This document shows positions 1-11,250 of a stretch of DNA of 64,000 bases, piece after piece; position 1 is the stretch's first letter; each line of letters starts with the position of its first letter. Location: NCBI GenBank assembly GCA_023079485.1, contig CM041092.1, positions 3,553,127 to 3,617,126 on the forward strand. Direction: 5' to 3'. Made by a program: the position numbers and the translations under genes. The notes beneath the pieces were generated by a model, which had not been told where the DNA came from, did no database searches, and worked only from the letters and a program-made list of their open reading frames with translations. Origin of the DNA: Archilochus colubris. Lineage: Eukaryota > Chordata > Aves > Apodiformes > Trochilidae.

Positions 1-554
1 CCACGGAGGTGACATCCATTAGGTAGCATTAAGGTAGCACTGACATTCCCACTCAGTGCTGGGCTTCCCCTTGTGGGCTTGCTTTGACTCCCATTGCAAA
101 TCAAGGGAAAGCTCCTCAGGGTAATCCCTTAATGATGGGGCATCAAGTGTCAAAACAGAAGAGAAGAAAACAATTCAGAGTTTTATCTAAATGATTTACC
201 AACAGATCACAAAAGCAATGATTTGCTATCCCCAGTTATTCACTAATTTCCCTCTTAGCCTGGGAGTTCCTCAGAACTCCAAAGACTCGAAAAGGAGAAA
301 GTAAAATTCCCCATTTGCACCACTCCTTGAACAGACAGAACATCAACTTTAACCGTGTTTGCAGCCCCAAGAAGAGCTCTTTCTTCCACACGGGTTGGTT
401 CAGGCATCCAGTCAGGGAAAAAAAAAAAAAACCACCAAAAAAAAAAGCACTCAGAAACATGCACACAATTTGTCAAAGCAGTCGATGCAGCGCCGGTTTG
501 CAGCAGGGTGTGTAAATACAGAGAGGGGAGAGGCATCGAATGAAAATTCTGCCA

Positions 555-690
555 TGAATTCCAACTAATATTTGCCCAACATCCAGTTCACTGCTCGCTC
601 AGCTGCTCTTATCAATGTTATAATAAACTATAAATCCTAGTGAGCCCTGAGGCAACGTAACTGCTGTAGTGATGCTGGAGGGTGATTAGG
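555..690. promoter_or_regulatory. Candidate conserved noncoding element
   Basis: This is a complex, non-repetitive stretch between a poly-A rich block (about 419-447) and a G/A run (about 690-708). It contains ATCAATGTTATAATAAACTAT, with several TAAT/ATAA homeodomain-type cores, followed by a moderately GC-rich part with a retained CpG (CAACGTAACTGC). The texture resembles vertebrate conserved noncoding elements. The call rests on composition only; a cross-species alignment would decide it. Confidence 0.2.
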
Positions 691-1696
691 GGGGGAAAAA
701 AAAAAAACCAAAGATAACATCCATTGTTTTTTTCATGGTTGTGCACATCATTTTTCTGTTTCTGATGCTTTATGTGTGATAATCTGAGCTTCCTCAGAGG
801 TAAATTCTCATCTAATCATAACTCACCACACATCAACAGAACATATCCTACATGGTCTAACAACAAAAAAACAGAGAGCAAGAAGTGCTTCATTAAAGAC
901 ATGGATTTAACCTGCTGTAAGCTCATTCTTAGGCAGCAACCAAAACCCTGGAAAAGGTGAAAATTAAAAGATGCCACCTAAAGAGCTCACTAAAATGAGA
1001 ATTAATTTTAATCTTGCTGAAAAAAAAATAAATAAATTCAAATTGGATGGTGCTGAGAGCTGCGAAGGTGAGGGCTGTTTTAAAATATATATATTTGTGA
1101 TCAAAGAAAAGGAAAAATCAGCCTTATAAAAAACAAAACAAAACAAGCAGAGCAGGTGTATTCTGTTGGGCAGCTTTGTACATATATCAAATGAAAATGC
1201 ATTGCCAGGGCTCTCCCTGTGGCATTTTTGATACCTACAATGTACACGATTGGGCTCCAGGGTGCACTGAGGTCAGGGTGAGAGGAGGAAGACAGAGGGA
1301 AAAGGAGGGGCAGAGGTAGCCATGCAATCATTTTGGTAGCCCCACAATTGCTGGAGATGGGTCTTGGATTTCAAGGGGACATGAAAAAGCCATATTGGTA
1401 AGTTCTGGTCCAGAAGCTTGGACCTGATCCACCAGAACCAAGGCAAAAAATGAGTTGAAGAATGAGTTGATTTAACATCAGGTGGGCCATTAATAATGAT
1501 TTCCCCTTTTTTGGGTGTTTTTACCTCTGTCCCTGCCTGGTTGGGTAACCAGGGGAGCCCATCCCTGGCTCTCCCAGGCCAAGCTGACCTTTCTCCTGGC
1601 AGTCCCATCACTCACACGCATGGCACTGCCAGGATCAGCCCCTCTAAGTGACAGCTGCCATTTTGATGATCCAGCAGTGAAGGTGAACCTCAGGAG

Positions 1697-1739
1697 GCAA
1701 AAAAAACAAAAAAAAAAAGAAAAAAAGGAAAAAAAAAAG
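1697..1739. repeat. A-rich low-complexity tract
   Basis: This is a nearly pure adenine tract interrupted by single C and G residues (A-runs of 8-11). It produces a spurious lysine-rich open frame on the plus strand and a phenylalanine-rich one on the minus strand. Confidence 0.9.
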
Positions 1740-1805
1740 TGTTTCCACAAGAAGCTCCTGACAATCAAATGGCTAGGAAGTAATTTGGGGGTGAATTCTA
1801 TGTTT

Positions 1806-1830
1806 AAAAAAAAAAAAAAAAAAAAAAAAA
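1806..1830. repeat. Poly-A homopolymer, 25 bp
   Basis: An uninterrupted run of 25 adenines follows TGTTT. It may be the remnant of a retroposed poly-A tail, but no retrocopy body is recognisable immediately upstream, so I call it only a homopolymer. Expect length errors in sequencing and polymorphism. Confidence 0.95.
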
Positions 1831-2930
1831 TTTTGAGCCAATGTAAGAGATCACTTAACCAGTTGCCACGTTGCACTGCTGTGTATTTGTAACTCCGTTT
1901 GAATGGATTTGTATTAAATTGCCTGATTTTCAGCAGTTCTTAACACAATTCTTCTCAGTCTTCATTTGCGGGGTGACATTGTCCAAAGACATCCCCCTAC
2001 CATTATTACAGTTTTTAAATTCTTTCAGTGACTTTGCCCCCTTGGTAATGAGAAGGGAGTGATTAGAAGAGCTTTCACAATCACCCCACAATTTTCCTTT
2101 AAGACACATATGAAAATGCCTTCCCTTCCTCAGCCCTTGGCACGTTCAGAGTTACTGTTCCCACTCACAGCTGTCACTACCATGCAAACTTAATAAATTC
2201 CATCTATGCATGACTTACTTAGCTAACCTCCATCCACCAGAGATACACGCTTCTTACTCAGACAAGCAGGACAATAACATAGTAAAGCTTCAAAACAATA
2301 GCTCTCATGTTTCAAATATGTATAATATTGCAAGGGGTTTATTCCAGCCCTGGCGATCCTACCCTAACAGAAAGAAGCTTTTCTTTCATTTAACTTTTGG
2401 AATTCCTTTTTTTCCTTCTAGGTGCTTTCTTTTTTTTTAAAGTGAGTTTTAAGGGATTGGTTTTGATTTGCCTTTTTTTTTTTTCTTTATCCAAATGCAG
2501 TTTGCAAATGCACAGGTCAGCCAACTGGAAGGAAAAAAAAAAACAAAAACTCTTCCCAAAACATCAAGGTAATTATAAAAAGCAGAATTAAATAAAGGAA
2601 GGGTTAAAATGGGCAGGGTTCTGCACTGAGCAAAACACATCCCAAAACGTGGGCAGCCAGACCCTGACCTAACCAGCCTTTGAAATTTCCAGTAACACAC
2701 GGAGCTTCCGGAACTGTTGCAAATTGAAATCCACATAACCTAGAGTAAAATCTGGACCCCGAACAATTTGGTTAGCAGCAGATTTGTCATGCACATTAAA
2801 CCCTACCCAACAACAGCCCTGGGTCATGTCAGCTGGGACCCTGCACCACGTCAGACACCTTTCCCCTTTGCTGCCTTGGCCCTCAGCGGAGCAGCCGTCG
2901 CTTTTTGGAAGAGCTCAGCGGTTTTTTGAT

Positions 2931-2945
2931 TTTTTTTTTTTTTTT
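2931..2945. repeat. Poly-T homopolymer
   Basis: A run of 15 thymines follows TTTTTTGA. No retroposed body is recognisable beside it. Confidence 0.9.
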
Positions 2946-3207
2946 AATTCAGAATTAACTCCGTTAAGAGCAGTGATCATGCCTACATTAAATAAATACT
3001 CCCAAATGCCAGGTAAAATGCACATCAGAGCACGTCAGGCAACCACACAAGGTGTCTGGAGGCAGTAGAACAAAGTATGCTTCACTTTGCATTAGAGCGG
3101 GCACGCGTTGAAGCCCACGAGCAACAGAAAAAAATGCAGGATGAGTAATTTTACTAGGTTCTTCCTGGCAAGCTTTCCTGGGGCCAAGCATTGTCCTGGC
3201 TCCCAGC

Positions 3208-3300
3208 CTACGTAATTTTGATTAAATCAAGAGGTGTTTATCAGCATGCTGTGAAATGACAGGAGCCAGATGCAACAGGATTAAACCCTCACACAGGTAA
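3208..3300. promoter_or_regulatory. Candidate conserved noncoding element with homeodomain palindrome
   Basis: The block starts with CTACGTAATTTTGATTAAAT and contains the perfect odd palindrome TTGATTAAATCAA at 3218-3230. It continues with CAGCATGCTG, another palindrome, and ends with a second GATTAAA motif near 3280. Dense TAAT/ATTA cores in an otherwise complex sequence are typical of developmental enhancers. This is inferred from motifs only. Confidence 0.25.
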
Positions 3301-4394
3301 GGGAGGAAGAACAGCAGGGCTGCTGCTGGTGGTGATTGTGAGGCTGAGTAACTTGGGGTTGAGGATACACATTGGAAAGGTTCATTCAAGCCTTTCCTGG
3401 CTCAGTTTCTCCTTTTGGATGTCCTCTGGGTCATAATAAAGGACAGATTTTCAGACAGATCTAGTTTACTATGCATTGCTATGTATACATTACTATACAT
3501 TCAATCCTTTTGAAATCCTTTTATACATCCAATTCCATTTGAGGCACAATGTATACTATCAGAAAACATCTTTCCTTTTGGTTCATCTTATATTTTAGAG
3601 ACGTTGAGCAAACTGGAAAAAAGGGGCCATGGGAAACAGCCTTTGCTTGGAGAATCTTTTCCTCTGCTTGCCCCGGGTTGCCAATGACAGTCTTGACCAT
3701 GGTCTTTGGACTCCAACCCCTTGTTACTACCAGCCATGATCCTGCTCGGTGCCTCTTCTAAAGGGGGACCAGGGGAAGCTTGAGGACAACCACTGAGTTT
3801 GCAAGAAATCTGGACTGTTTACCCAGACCAAAGAGTAATCTTTCAAAGAAAAATATCGCACAACAAACAGGACGCACAAGCGCATCAGGAAGGTGCAAAA
3901 CAGAACAAATGTTTAAAGATGCCATTTCTTCCAGCGTATTCATACAATTAAATTCTATTATAGTCTCAATTTCCACTCGGAAAATGGATGTCATAAGAGG
4001 ATGTATAAATTATTCACATCTTTACTAAATGAAGGGCTATCAAAAACTTGTCACAGACTATCCATATCCAGCATGACTTGAGCCACAATTGACAGTGTAA
4101 CTAATATTTTTAATATCCCAGTTATTTCCTAATTATAAGAATACTGCTATTTTGCAGTACTGGTTCAAAGTGTGAAATGAGGAAGACTACTAAACTTGGT
4201 GAAACCTACGGGTTTGATCCTGCATCCATTGAAAACCCCAAGCAAGAAGCTCATGGTGTTTTTATGGACCGGTGGGTACTTTTCGGTATGCACAGAATGA
4301 AGAAATAGAGCCCCATAGTGGTTAATCCCCAAAGCTAAAAATAAAAACAAACCCAAACCCTACAGAAACCAAAGCTTTTAAGCTGCTATCTCAT

Positions 4395-4445
4395 ATTTTA
4401 AGCGATTTATTAAAATGTTAATTATCTGCATAACATTATGCTGGA
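4395..4445. promoter_or_regulatory. Candidate homeodomain-rich regulatory site cluster
   Basis: This short AT-rich but non-repetitive segment has closely spaced TTTATT, TTAATTATC and CATAACATTATG cores and one CpG (AAGCGATT). The cluster suits homeodomain or POU binding, but AT-rich sequence gives such cores often by chance. Confidence 0.15.
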
Positions 4446-5439
4446 ACACAAGGGGGAAAAGGCATTTCGAAAACTGTGCGCTTTTTTAACTGGGAGGGTA
4501 ATTCACAGATTTCTTCCAAAATGACAATTTCTTTTTTATTCAGCAGCTTGAACACTAAGTCAGAGCACTCTTCAGACTGCAAATATAGCAATTATCCCAA
4601 GCAATGCTTTGACACTGTTACCACAGGCAAGTGGCCAAAGTGCATCAGCAGTCAAAATATCTAAGCAAGTTAACAAGCTCCTTTTACTCTCAGCAGAGCA
4701 GGAGAAGAAAGGGAATCCAACCCCTGAGAAATGTTAAAATAAAGGAGAAAGAAAAGCTGCTGGTGTTTGTTAAAGAAAATGGTGTCACTGTCTCGGCCTG
4801 ATCAAGGTGTAATATCTGAGTCCCTGACAGATGTCCCTGGCTGTGTGGGTTGGGGAGGGCTTTTCCTGAGCATCTCAGCTGCATGTCCCTGGCTAATGAC
4901 TGGCTGCAGCCCACCAGGACCCGCCGTCAGCCCACACCTTGCTCCATCTTTTGGTGCTTTTTCTCCTCTCTCTTTTGCCCCATTTTTTTTTGTTTTGTTT
5001 TGTTCCTTTTTCTTTTTCAGCTCCATTTGCAAAATACCCCCACATGTACCATACAAAAGACATCTAAACTCATTAAGGAAATTCCCAAAGAACTATTAAC
5101 AAATCATTTTGCTTCAGCCAGAGATATCAGATTTAATTAGGTGAGCGGTGTTGATGGGGTGCAAAAACAAAAGCCATCTCCTGTCTGAAAAGGTTCAGGT
5201 CCTATGTAGGCCCCATTCTTTCCTCTATGGCACAGACAATAATTGAGCATTTTTTTAAAGGACATAGGGATGAAAAGAGGAGTCTGTCTTGCAGACAAAA
5301 GCTTTCAACTAAGATTTGTTTTCCTTTCTCACCAGGTGACTTAAAGGGAAAAAATCTTCAGCTCTAAAGAAATGGCTATAACCTACAGTGAGACCACAGC
5401 GACAGAGAATATAAAACAGCTCTAACAAGCATAATTTTT

Positions 5440-5590
5440 GCAAGTGATTAATCAAAATGTATTTAGCCAGTCATTTTCAATGATAATCAAAAGACCTGCT
5501 TAAAACAATAATCATTTTGCAATAATAACAGTTATGTTCATTCAAATGCAGGCAGGCTCCACTGCCTGGAATGAAATGTCAATGTTGGAC
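5440..5590. promoter_or_regulatory. Candidate conserved noncoding element
   Basis: The stretch contains repeated ATTAATCAAAAT, TGATAATCAAAAG and CAATAATCATTTTG motifs, giving several copies of an AATCA core within 70 bp. A TGCAGGCAGGCTCCACTGCC segment follows. Repeated TAATCA-type cores recall bicoid-class, OTX or PBX homeodomain sites. There is no coding potential. Regulatory function is inference. Confidence 0.25.
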
Positions 5591-6043
5591 CCTGCTATGA
5601 TGCCCAGAAGCACTGAAGGGTTTCTCTAACTGGGAAATCACCAGGATGGAGCCTACAGGTTGCCCAGATGAATGCCCTATACAGCTCAGCAACGCAAAGT
5701 ACAGAGAAGCCAAAGGTTTATTTTTCCTCTCTTGTTTTAAATCATTGGGTTATTATTTACAGGTCTGGCCAGTTGTCATTTTAAGGCAATATTATCTGTG
5801 TGGTAGGATAACACCACCCCATTATTTGGTGTGTAATGGGAATGTTTTTCTGCTTCCAGAGACTCCAGATATCACATATTGTGAAAGACAAGATTCATCC
5901 CATTTTTTTTTATTTTTTAATTTTTTTAAATACATCTTCAAATTAAGAGGCTTAAGAAATACCAACGATTGACATATGCCTTTGTGGTACCAGCCATTCC
6001 TCCAGACCTTTAAGCATATTCCTCATCTCTCGTAGTGAGATGA

Positions 6044-6070
6044 CAAAAAAGAAGAAGAAGAAAAAAAAAG
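6044..6070. repeat. GAA-rich and A-rich microsatellite
   Basis: Four GAA-type units are flanked by A-runs, forming a purine-only low-complexity tract. Confidence 0.9.
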
Positions 6071-6074
6071 CAAA

Positions 6075-6310
6075 TCCCACATTAGTTGTCGACCTCTCAA
6101 GATCTGAGACCGCTCTGGGTTTTCAGAATGTATCTTTATAATTTAAGGCTTACGAGGAGCATGCACCAATTAACACCGTGGAGTAAGCTTTTGATACAAA
6201 TCATCATTAAATAAACACGCCGAAGCTTTTCAGAACCAGAAGCTCCAAATGATAACAAAAGAAGTCAGCAGATCCAGCGTCAAAGCGCAGAAAACCTTCT
6301 CCAAAATGTA
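6075..6310. promoter_or_regulatory. Candidate conserved noncoding element
   Basis: This block has retained CpGs (GTCGACC, ACCGCTC, TACGAGG, CACCGTGG, CACGCCGAAGC, AGCGTC, AGCGCAG) in an otherwise AT-rich, CpG-poor region, together with AATTAACACC and ATCATTAAATAAA homeodomain-like cores. It shows no transposon signature and no long ORF. Retained CpGs next to AT motifs are common in constrained noncoding DNA. Conservation is not tested. Confidence 0.3.
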
Positions 6311-6889
6311 CTCTGATGCCAGCACACAAAAGGCAGTGGCTGGTAGAGCTGCCATAAGACCAAAAAAAAAATAAAGGGGGGGGAAAAAAGGTTTAAAATC
6401 TGCCATTCTGATTTTTAATAGTTTGAAAATGGTTTAATGGTGTGTGTTTTACACTCGCAAGAGGTAACTGCTGCAAGCCAGGACAGGAAGAGTTACAGGA
6501 CACTCTTCGACAACAACAACAAAAAATAATTTGGAAGTATTTTTAACTTATTTTATCTGAAGCCCTGACAGTTAATTTGGTGTGAAAAACTGCAACAGTA
6601 GAAAACAGATGTTAAGGGGCAAGCATATAGTTAAGGTCAAAACAAACATAAAACACAGCTCCCATTTCTGAGGAAGGGGGGGGAAAAAAAAAAAAAAGAG
6701 GATTTGTCCAGCAACAGGTTTTATGCTAAACCTGCTTTTTTTATTGTTCTGCTCTTGATATCTGTAGACTACACAATGCAATACTGTCTGCCATAGTGCA
6801 ATACCTCTCAGCACTAGTAATTTAAGACTTTCTTCTCTGTAATACACTAAACCATCATAACCTGTCTCTTCCTATTTAGTTTAACCTAC

Positions 6890-7440
6890 AACCACCACAT
6901 ACTGATTTGGCTGTGTGTGGCTTTCTCTATTGCCATTTATTACTCCGCTCGACTCCTGAAATTCTGTTTGCAATTTAAGGCCACAAATTAGAAGCGTAAG
7001 TCATCTGTTTCCTATAATCCCCCTGTCAGGGCTGGAATCACATTTGGAGCTGAGCACCAAGAGAGGTCCTGGGCCGGAGCTGCCTCCCTGATTGGCCACG
7101 CGGGCTGAAAGCTGTGCTGGGAATAAAGAACTAAAGAAGTGGCAGCTCGGAGGCGGCGCGGAGAGAGGAGAGGGAGACGGCGACCGGCTGCGCGGGAGGG
7201 ATAAATACAATTGTACAACCATAACCTCTGGAAATATTCAAGCCCAAGCCATGAGGGATTGCTAACAGGGCTTTTAAATATTTTTTTTTTTCCTTTCATT
7301 TTTTTTTATTATTAATTTTTTTTTCTGATAGGGATGGTTGCAACTTGCTCCGTGTGAATCTTCGAGGAGTTCTGCCACCTTTGTCACACGTCGCGTTTTC
7401 TCCACGACCCAATTAACTGTTTTAAGCACCATATCCAGCT
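6890..7440. promoter_or_regulatory. Promoter-like region with small CpG-rich core
   Basis: The core at about 7085-7205 is strongly GC- and CpG-rich (about 11 CpGs in 120 bp), while the surrounding kilobases are CpG-poor. It carries an inverted CCAAT box (CTGATTGGCCACG, ATTGG at 7091-7095), an AATAAAG at 7122-7128 and a TATA-like GGGATAAATACA with its core at 7201-7207. The 5' flank (6950-7020) is complex with CpGs (CCGCTCGACTCC, AGAAGCGTAAG), and the 3' flank at 7330-7440 again has CpGs (TCACACGTCGCG). The mix fits a small promoter or an enhancer, perhaps of a noncoding RNA. The transcription direction cannot be fixed: CCAAT boxes work in both orientations, and no exon follows clearly on either side. 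Confidence 0.4.
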
Positions 7441-7969
7441 AAAATGGAGATTTTTTAATGCACTGACTTCATTTTTCTCTCTTTTTTTTTTTTCTGTAAT
7501 TATTCTAATGAATCCATGCGTTTGTTCCTTTGATGCCACTGGAAAATGATTTTAAGTATGTAGATGAGAAATCTTAAAAGCAGATCCTTTTTTTCCCCCC
7601 CCCTCTTCTTCCTGACAACAAAACCTTACTTTAAATTAAAAAAAGAAACAAAACAAAACCACAATTCTTTCATGCAAACATTTGGGGTTATGTCCACTAT
7701 TTGAATATTATTTTCTTCCCTTTAAGACATTTTAGTAGTAATTCCTGACCACCACTGGCTGGAGGAAAATCATCCAGTATTTCTTACTTTAGATTATTTT
7801 AAACTTTTTTTTTTTTATTGCACTGCAAGGGAGGTGGCATATCCTTTTACAGTCTGAAAAGAGCAAGATAAAGCATCTGTAAAGACCCCAATTCAGAACA
7901 GCAGTCAGTGGGAAAAATCTCTAGCAAACAGCTCAGTGGGAGAACTACGCTGCTGTGAGGGAGGGTGGG

Positions 7970-7993
7970 AATAAATAAATAAATAAATAAATA
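7970..7993. repeat. (AAAT)n microsatellite
   Basis: Six tandem units of AAAT/ATAA lie between GGGTGGG and GAACCCC. It is a simple tandem repeat, probably length-polymorphic. Confidence 0.95.
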
Positions 7994-8404
7994 GAACCCC
8001 CTAGATTCCATTAATAAAAATTCCTCCAACTGACTCATATTTACTAATAAATATACTTTTACATGGGCTTTGAACTTCTAACAAGCAAATCAACTTGTTT
8101 TAAGTAGCATGCTCTGGGCATGTAGACAGCCAAATGCTGAATTTTGCAGCGTGATCCAGGCTGAGTTGCAGCAAATATTTTTTCCCTTGGACTTCAGCAA
8201 AACAATAAAAACCTTATAATTTTTGTTTAAGTTAGAGGAGTCCCAAAAAAGAACATTCCACTGCTCTTTGTGCTTCTGTAACTTAAAAATTGGCTGTGCT
8301 TTTAAGTGAAGTTTGGCAGGCTGTTAGTCTACAATGTGACTAGGATATTTGGACATAACAAAATTGGCCAAGATATGATATTTTAAATGGAACTACTGTT
8401 CATG

Positions 8405-8467
8405 CAATTTCCTAAGGTTGTGGTTGTGTTGGTTGTTTTGTTTTTGTTGTTTTTTTTGGGTTTTTTT
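8405..8467. repeat. T/TG-rich low-complexity tract
   Basis: The tract is made almost wholly of T and G: units of GTTGTG and TTGTTT followed by T-runs and GGG. It has no coding or element signature. Confidence 0.85.
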
Positions 8468-9234
8468 ACTATGCATTTGGTATTACAGTTTTATACACAC
8501 AAATAAATACGTATTATGAGTCCATAATATACAAACTCCAACTATTGTCAAGATGCATTTACAGGGGGTGCTGTGATGATTCCTGAGCAAAAAGCCTCTC
8601 TCATCATAATGAATGCCCATTATTATAAATAAGCACACAGTAGAAATAACTCATGGCACACAAAAGCACACGCAAGCCACTTGGTTTGTTCCAGAGCTCA
8701 GACACCAGCGCTACTATTGCAGAGCTCTGCGTTGGAAGAGCAACTGGAGGCCTGCCATGGAAATGAGCAGCATGCTAAGGAGCAGATGTTCCTCATTGGA
8801 GGGGTTGATGGGGGGGGAGAGGAGGAAGTCTTGCACCAAAAAATGTTGGTGGCTCCTTCTGGGTTTATGAGACAACCCAACTGCTGTGATGCTGCCCCGA
8901 AACTCCGATGGATCTGGTTACTACCGATCTGGAAGCTGTAGGAGATGAGCCTACAACAGCACTTAAGAAACATTTTGAAGGTTGGGTTTAACCACCATCT
9001 CCAACCTGTGTCAGGGGCCAGGAGTCTTCTTCCCCTTCACTAAAACTGCACACACTTCCAAGTTCCCACAATAACGTTGCACATCACAAAATGCACTGAC
9101 CATCTTGCTCGGTGGGCAGAGGGTTTGCGTGTGCCAGGTTCCACACAGACAGACACATGGTATAAAGTCAAATTGGCCATTGCTTTTATTAATTACCAAC
9201 TGAACCAAACTGAGCAACTTAACCCCAGGCCTGG

Positions 9235-9420
9235 AAGCTGTGCCAGCTCCTCCACGAGCTCCTCCACGAGCCCGACCTCCCCCCCAAAACCTCTCAAAGC
9301 GAAAGCATCTGCCTCGCATCTCGCTCCACCAGCACGCACAACACCGCCCCCCAAACCAAGAAAAAAACCTTTTCTGCTCTACCCTGCTCACTCTCACTCC
9401 ACAAAAACTAAAAAAAAATT
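9235..9420. other. C/A-rich strand-asymmetric block
   Basis: Over about 180 bp the plus strand is dominated by C and A with few G. It includes a direct duplication of CTCCTCCACGAG near 9247-9271, a CCCCCCC run, a CCGCCCCCCAAACC run and retained CpGs. A proline/arginine-rich open frame crosses it, but this reflects base composition and does not look like a real protein. The strong skew could be a decayed low-complexity repeat or a strand-asymmetric regulatory sequence. Confidence 0.5.
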
Positions 9421-9454
9421 GTGCTGAGCTCTCTTCTCCCAGGGCTATGGATTA

Positions 9455-9560
9455 AAAAATTATTTGCCACATGAACCACGCGACCGTATTTCACGTAGCG
9501 GCGCACAAATTGCATCCCGAAATGCATTATGCATTAAAATGCGTGGCAGCCATCTCAGAT
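9455..9560. promoter_or_regulatory. Candidate conserved element with POU-like tandem motif
   Basis: CpGs are concentrated here (CCACGCGACCG, CACGTAGCGGCGCAC, CCCGAAA, TGCGTGG), directly followed by the tandem ATGCATTATGCATTA at 9522-9536. Tandem ATGCATTA cores resemble POU/octamer or homeodomain dimer sites. The segment is complex, has no transposon signature and no convincing ORF. Enhancer function is inference. Confidence 0.35.
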
Positions 9561-11129
9561 GGAAGTTAGAGGCCAGAGTGATGTAAAACTAAGGGGTGGT
9601 GAATAAATGAAAATCTCCCAAAAAGCCACCTGGGAAGCTGGCAGCAGAGGCAGGTGCAGGAATCATGTGGCTTCAGGGCTCCAGCTCAGGCCACGTCACA
9701 GCGTTAAGGGGGTATCAGGGAATCACAGGCAAAGCAGAGCACCTTGAGAAGATATTGGAAGTGCATAAAGATACACACAGAATAGCAAGGAGCTGAGCAA
9801 CTACAGCACCTTAGCCCAGGAAGAAGACACAGAAATGGCTGAAGAGATGGAAAAATTAGGAGGGGGGTCAAAAATAAGGAACCTGATCCATGGCCAAAGC
9901 ACTGGGTGAACTTTCAGTAACCACGGCCTTATGCTCAGCTTATGGCCCCAAAACCCAAGTCAGATGAACCTGTAGCAAACACCCCTTGGGAGTGAGACCA
10001 CTATTTGGAATCAGGCAAAGGGATTGCATGAATGCTTTTAAACTAAGAACACAGTTCTGAGCTTAAAAAAGTAAAAAATGTGGTTTGGACTTAAGAATGG
10101 AGTTTTGAAGCAGAGCCTAAAATCACCTGAGGACAGAAGCGCTTTTGTCCTGCTCCTTGGAGTATGGAGAGCCCTGGCTGTGGTGAGCAGGCAAGCTTCT
10201 CATTCTTCTGTGCTTCCCAGGTCCTACAGGAAACATCCCAACTCCACACAATGTTCCCAAGTGCTACATTTTGCCTATGGATCTCCAAGCGATCTGACAG
10301 ATGTGTAAATTCACAGCGAGCCAAAAGCTGCCCCGGGATAATACAGCTGCACACGCTGAAGAGTGCAAGTTATTCCAGCACTGACTTGTGGACACACAAA
10401 AAAAAGAAAAATGTCATTTTAGCCCACCTTTTCCTTTCAGGTGTACAGTGGCCCAACGTTACTTTGGGCTGATTTCACCCCGGTTTGGTCAAACGGACTT
10501 GTTAAAAATCCAAATGCAAAAAGGATTATTTTCTCCTTTTTTAAATTTTTTCTGGGTTTTTTTGGTTTTGCTAATAGAGTGAGTGTTTCAGAGGCAATGC
10601 AAGGATGAGCAGATTTTCTTAAATGCCAAATGTTGATGGATACACAGTGTGGATACACAAGTATCATAGGCTGTAAATGTCACTTAGCCTCAAGTATTCC
10701 TCTGTCCAACACTGTTATAACAAGGTGCTTTCAAAATCAGAACAGGATTTACACCAGAGAGGTGTGAATCAAGGATACACTTCTTTTTTTCTTTTTTTTT
10801 TTTTTAACCCAGTGATAGCTCATCAGCTTGTTACAGAAACCTGGCAGGGTTCAGGCAAAGCTAGAGAGAGTTTGTCAAACCCACAGTGATTTACAGGGGT
10901 TGCTCTCCATGCTTTTTAAAAAGGAGTTATTACTGGATGTCCCAAAAGCAGCTTGGAGCATAATAGTCTAATTTGTGATAGACCTACCAAAGTAGCCAAA
11001 CAATCCGGAACATATTAATTACAGACAGAAAACAGATTGTTCCTAAAAACACAGTCTTACTCTGTCTTTTCATGGAAAAAAGCTGTTTCTGAGTAGGTGA
11101 AGCACATGGTAATTTGCTCTCCAAAACAA

Positions 11130-11250
11130 TCCAAATGTACCATTAATAGGGTGCAGTCAGCAGTCATCATTCCTTTACACCAACATTCACCAGACGAAGT
11201 TATTAACCCCAAATTAATCATGGGGTAGAGTCATAATGGAGTCATAGTAG
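11130..11250. promoter_or_regulatory. Candidate noncoding regulatory element
   Basis: This is a non-repetitive block with CCATTAATAGGG, GTTATTAACCCC and AAATTAATCATGGGG cores, then GAGTCATAATGGAGTCATAG, a direct duplication of GAGTCATA. Clustered ATTA sites and AP-1-like GAGTCAT half-sites give it an enhancer-like texture. Motif evidence only. Confidence 0.2.

Larger units (their letters stand above)
1..6070. other. Noncoding region with scattered regulatory-like islands
   Basis: No gene is recognisable here. Open frames are short (up to 128 codons) and several overlap homopolymers, for example lysine-rich frames over A-tracts at 1697-1830. The sequence alternates between low-complexity A/T runs and complex AT-rich stretches with many TAAT/ATTA and TGATT cores (555-690, 3208-3300, 4395-4445, 5440-5590). 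No CR1 tail was seen in this stretch, whereas four occur in the rest of the window. I infer intergenic or intronic DNA holding candidate conserved noncoding elements; function is unproven. Confidence 0.7.

Noticed and set aside
1490..1892. Overlapping 125-128 codon frames on both strands
   Set aside because: Both are driven by the A-rich tracts at 1697-1739 and 1806-1830, giving poly-K and poly-F peptides.
8150..8215. CCTTGGACTTCAGCAAAAC resembling a LINE 'LDFSKA' block
   Set aside because: An isolated six-residue match without supporting context.
9077..9455. Proline/arginine-rich frames on both strands
   Set aside because: Explained by the C/A-skewed low-complexity block; there is no domain or start context.
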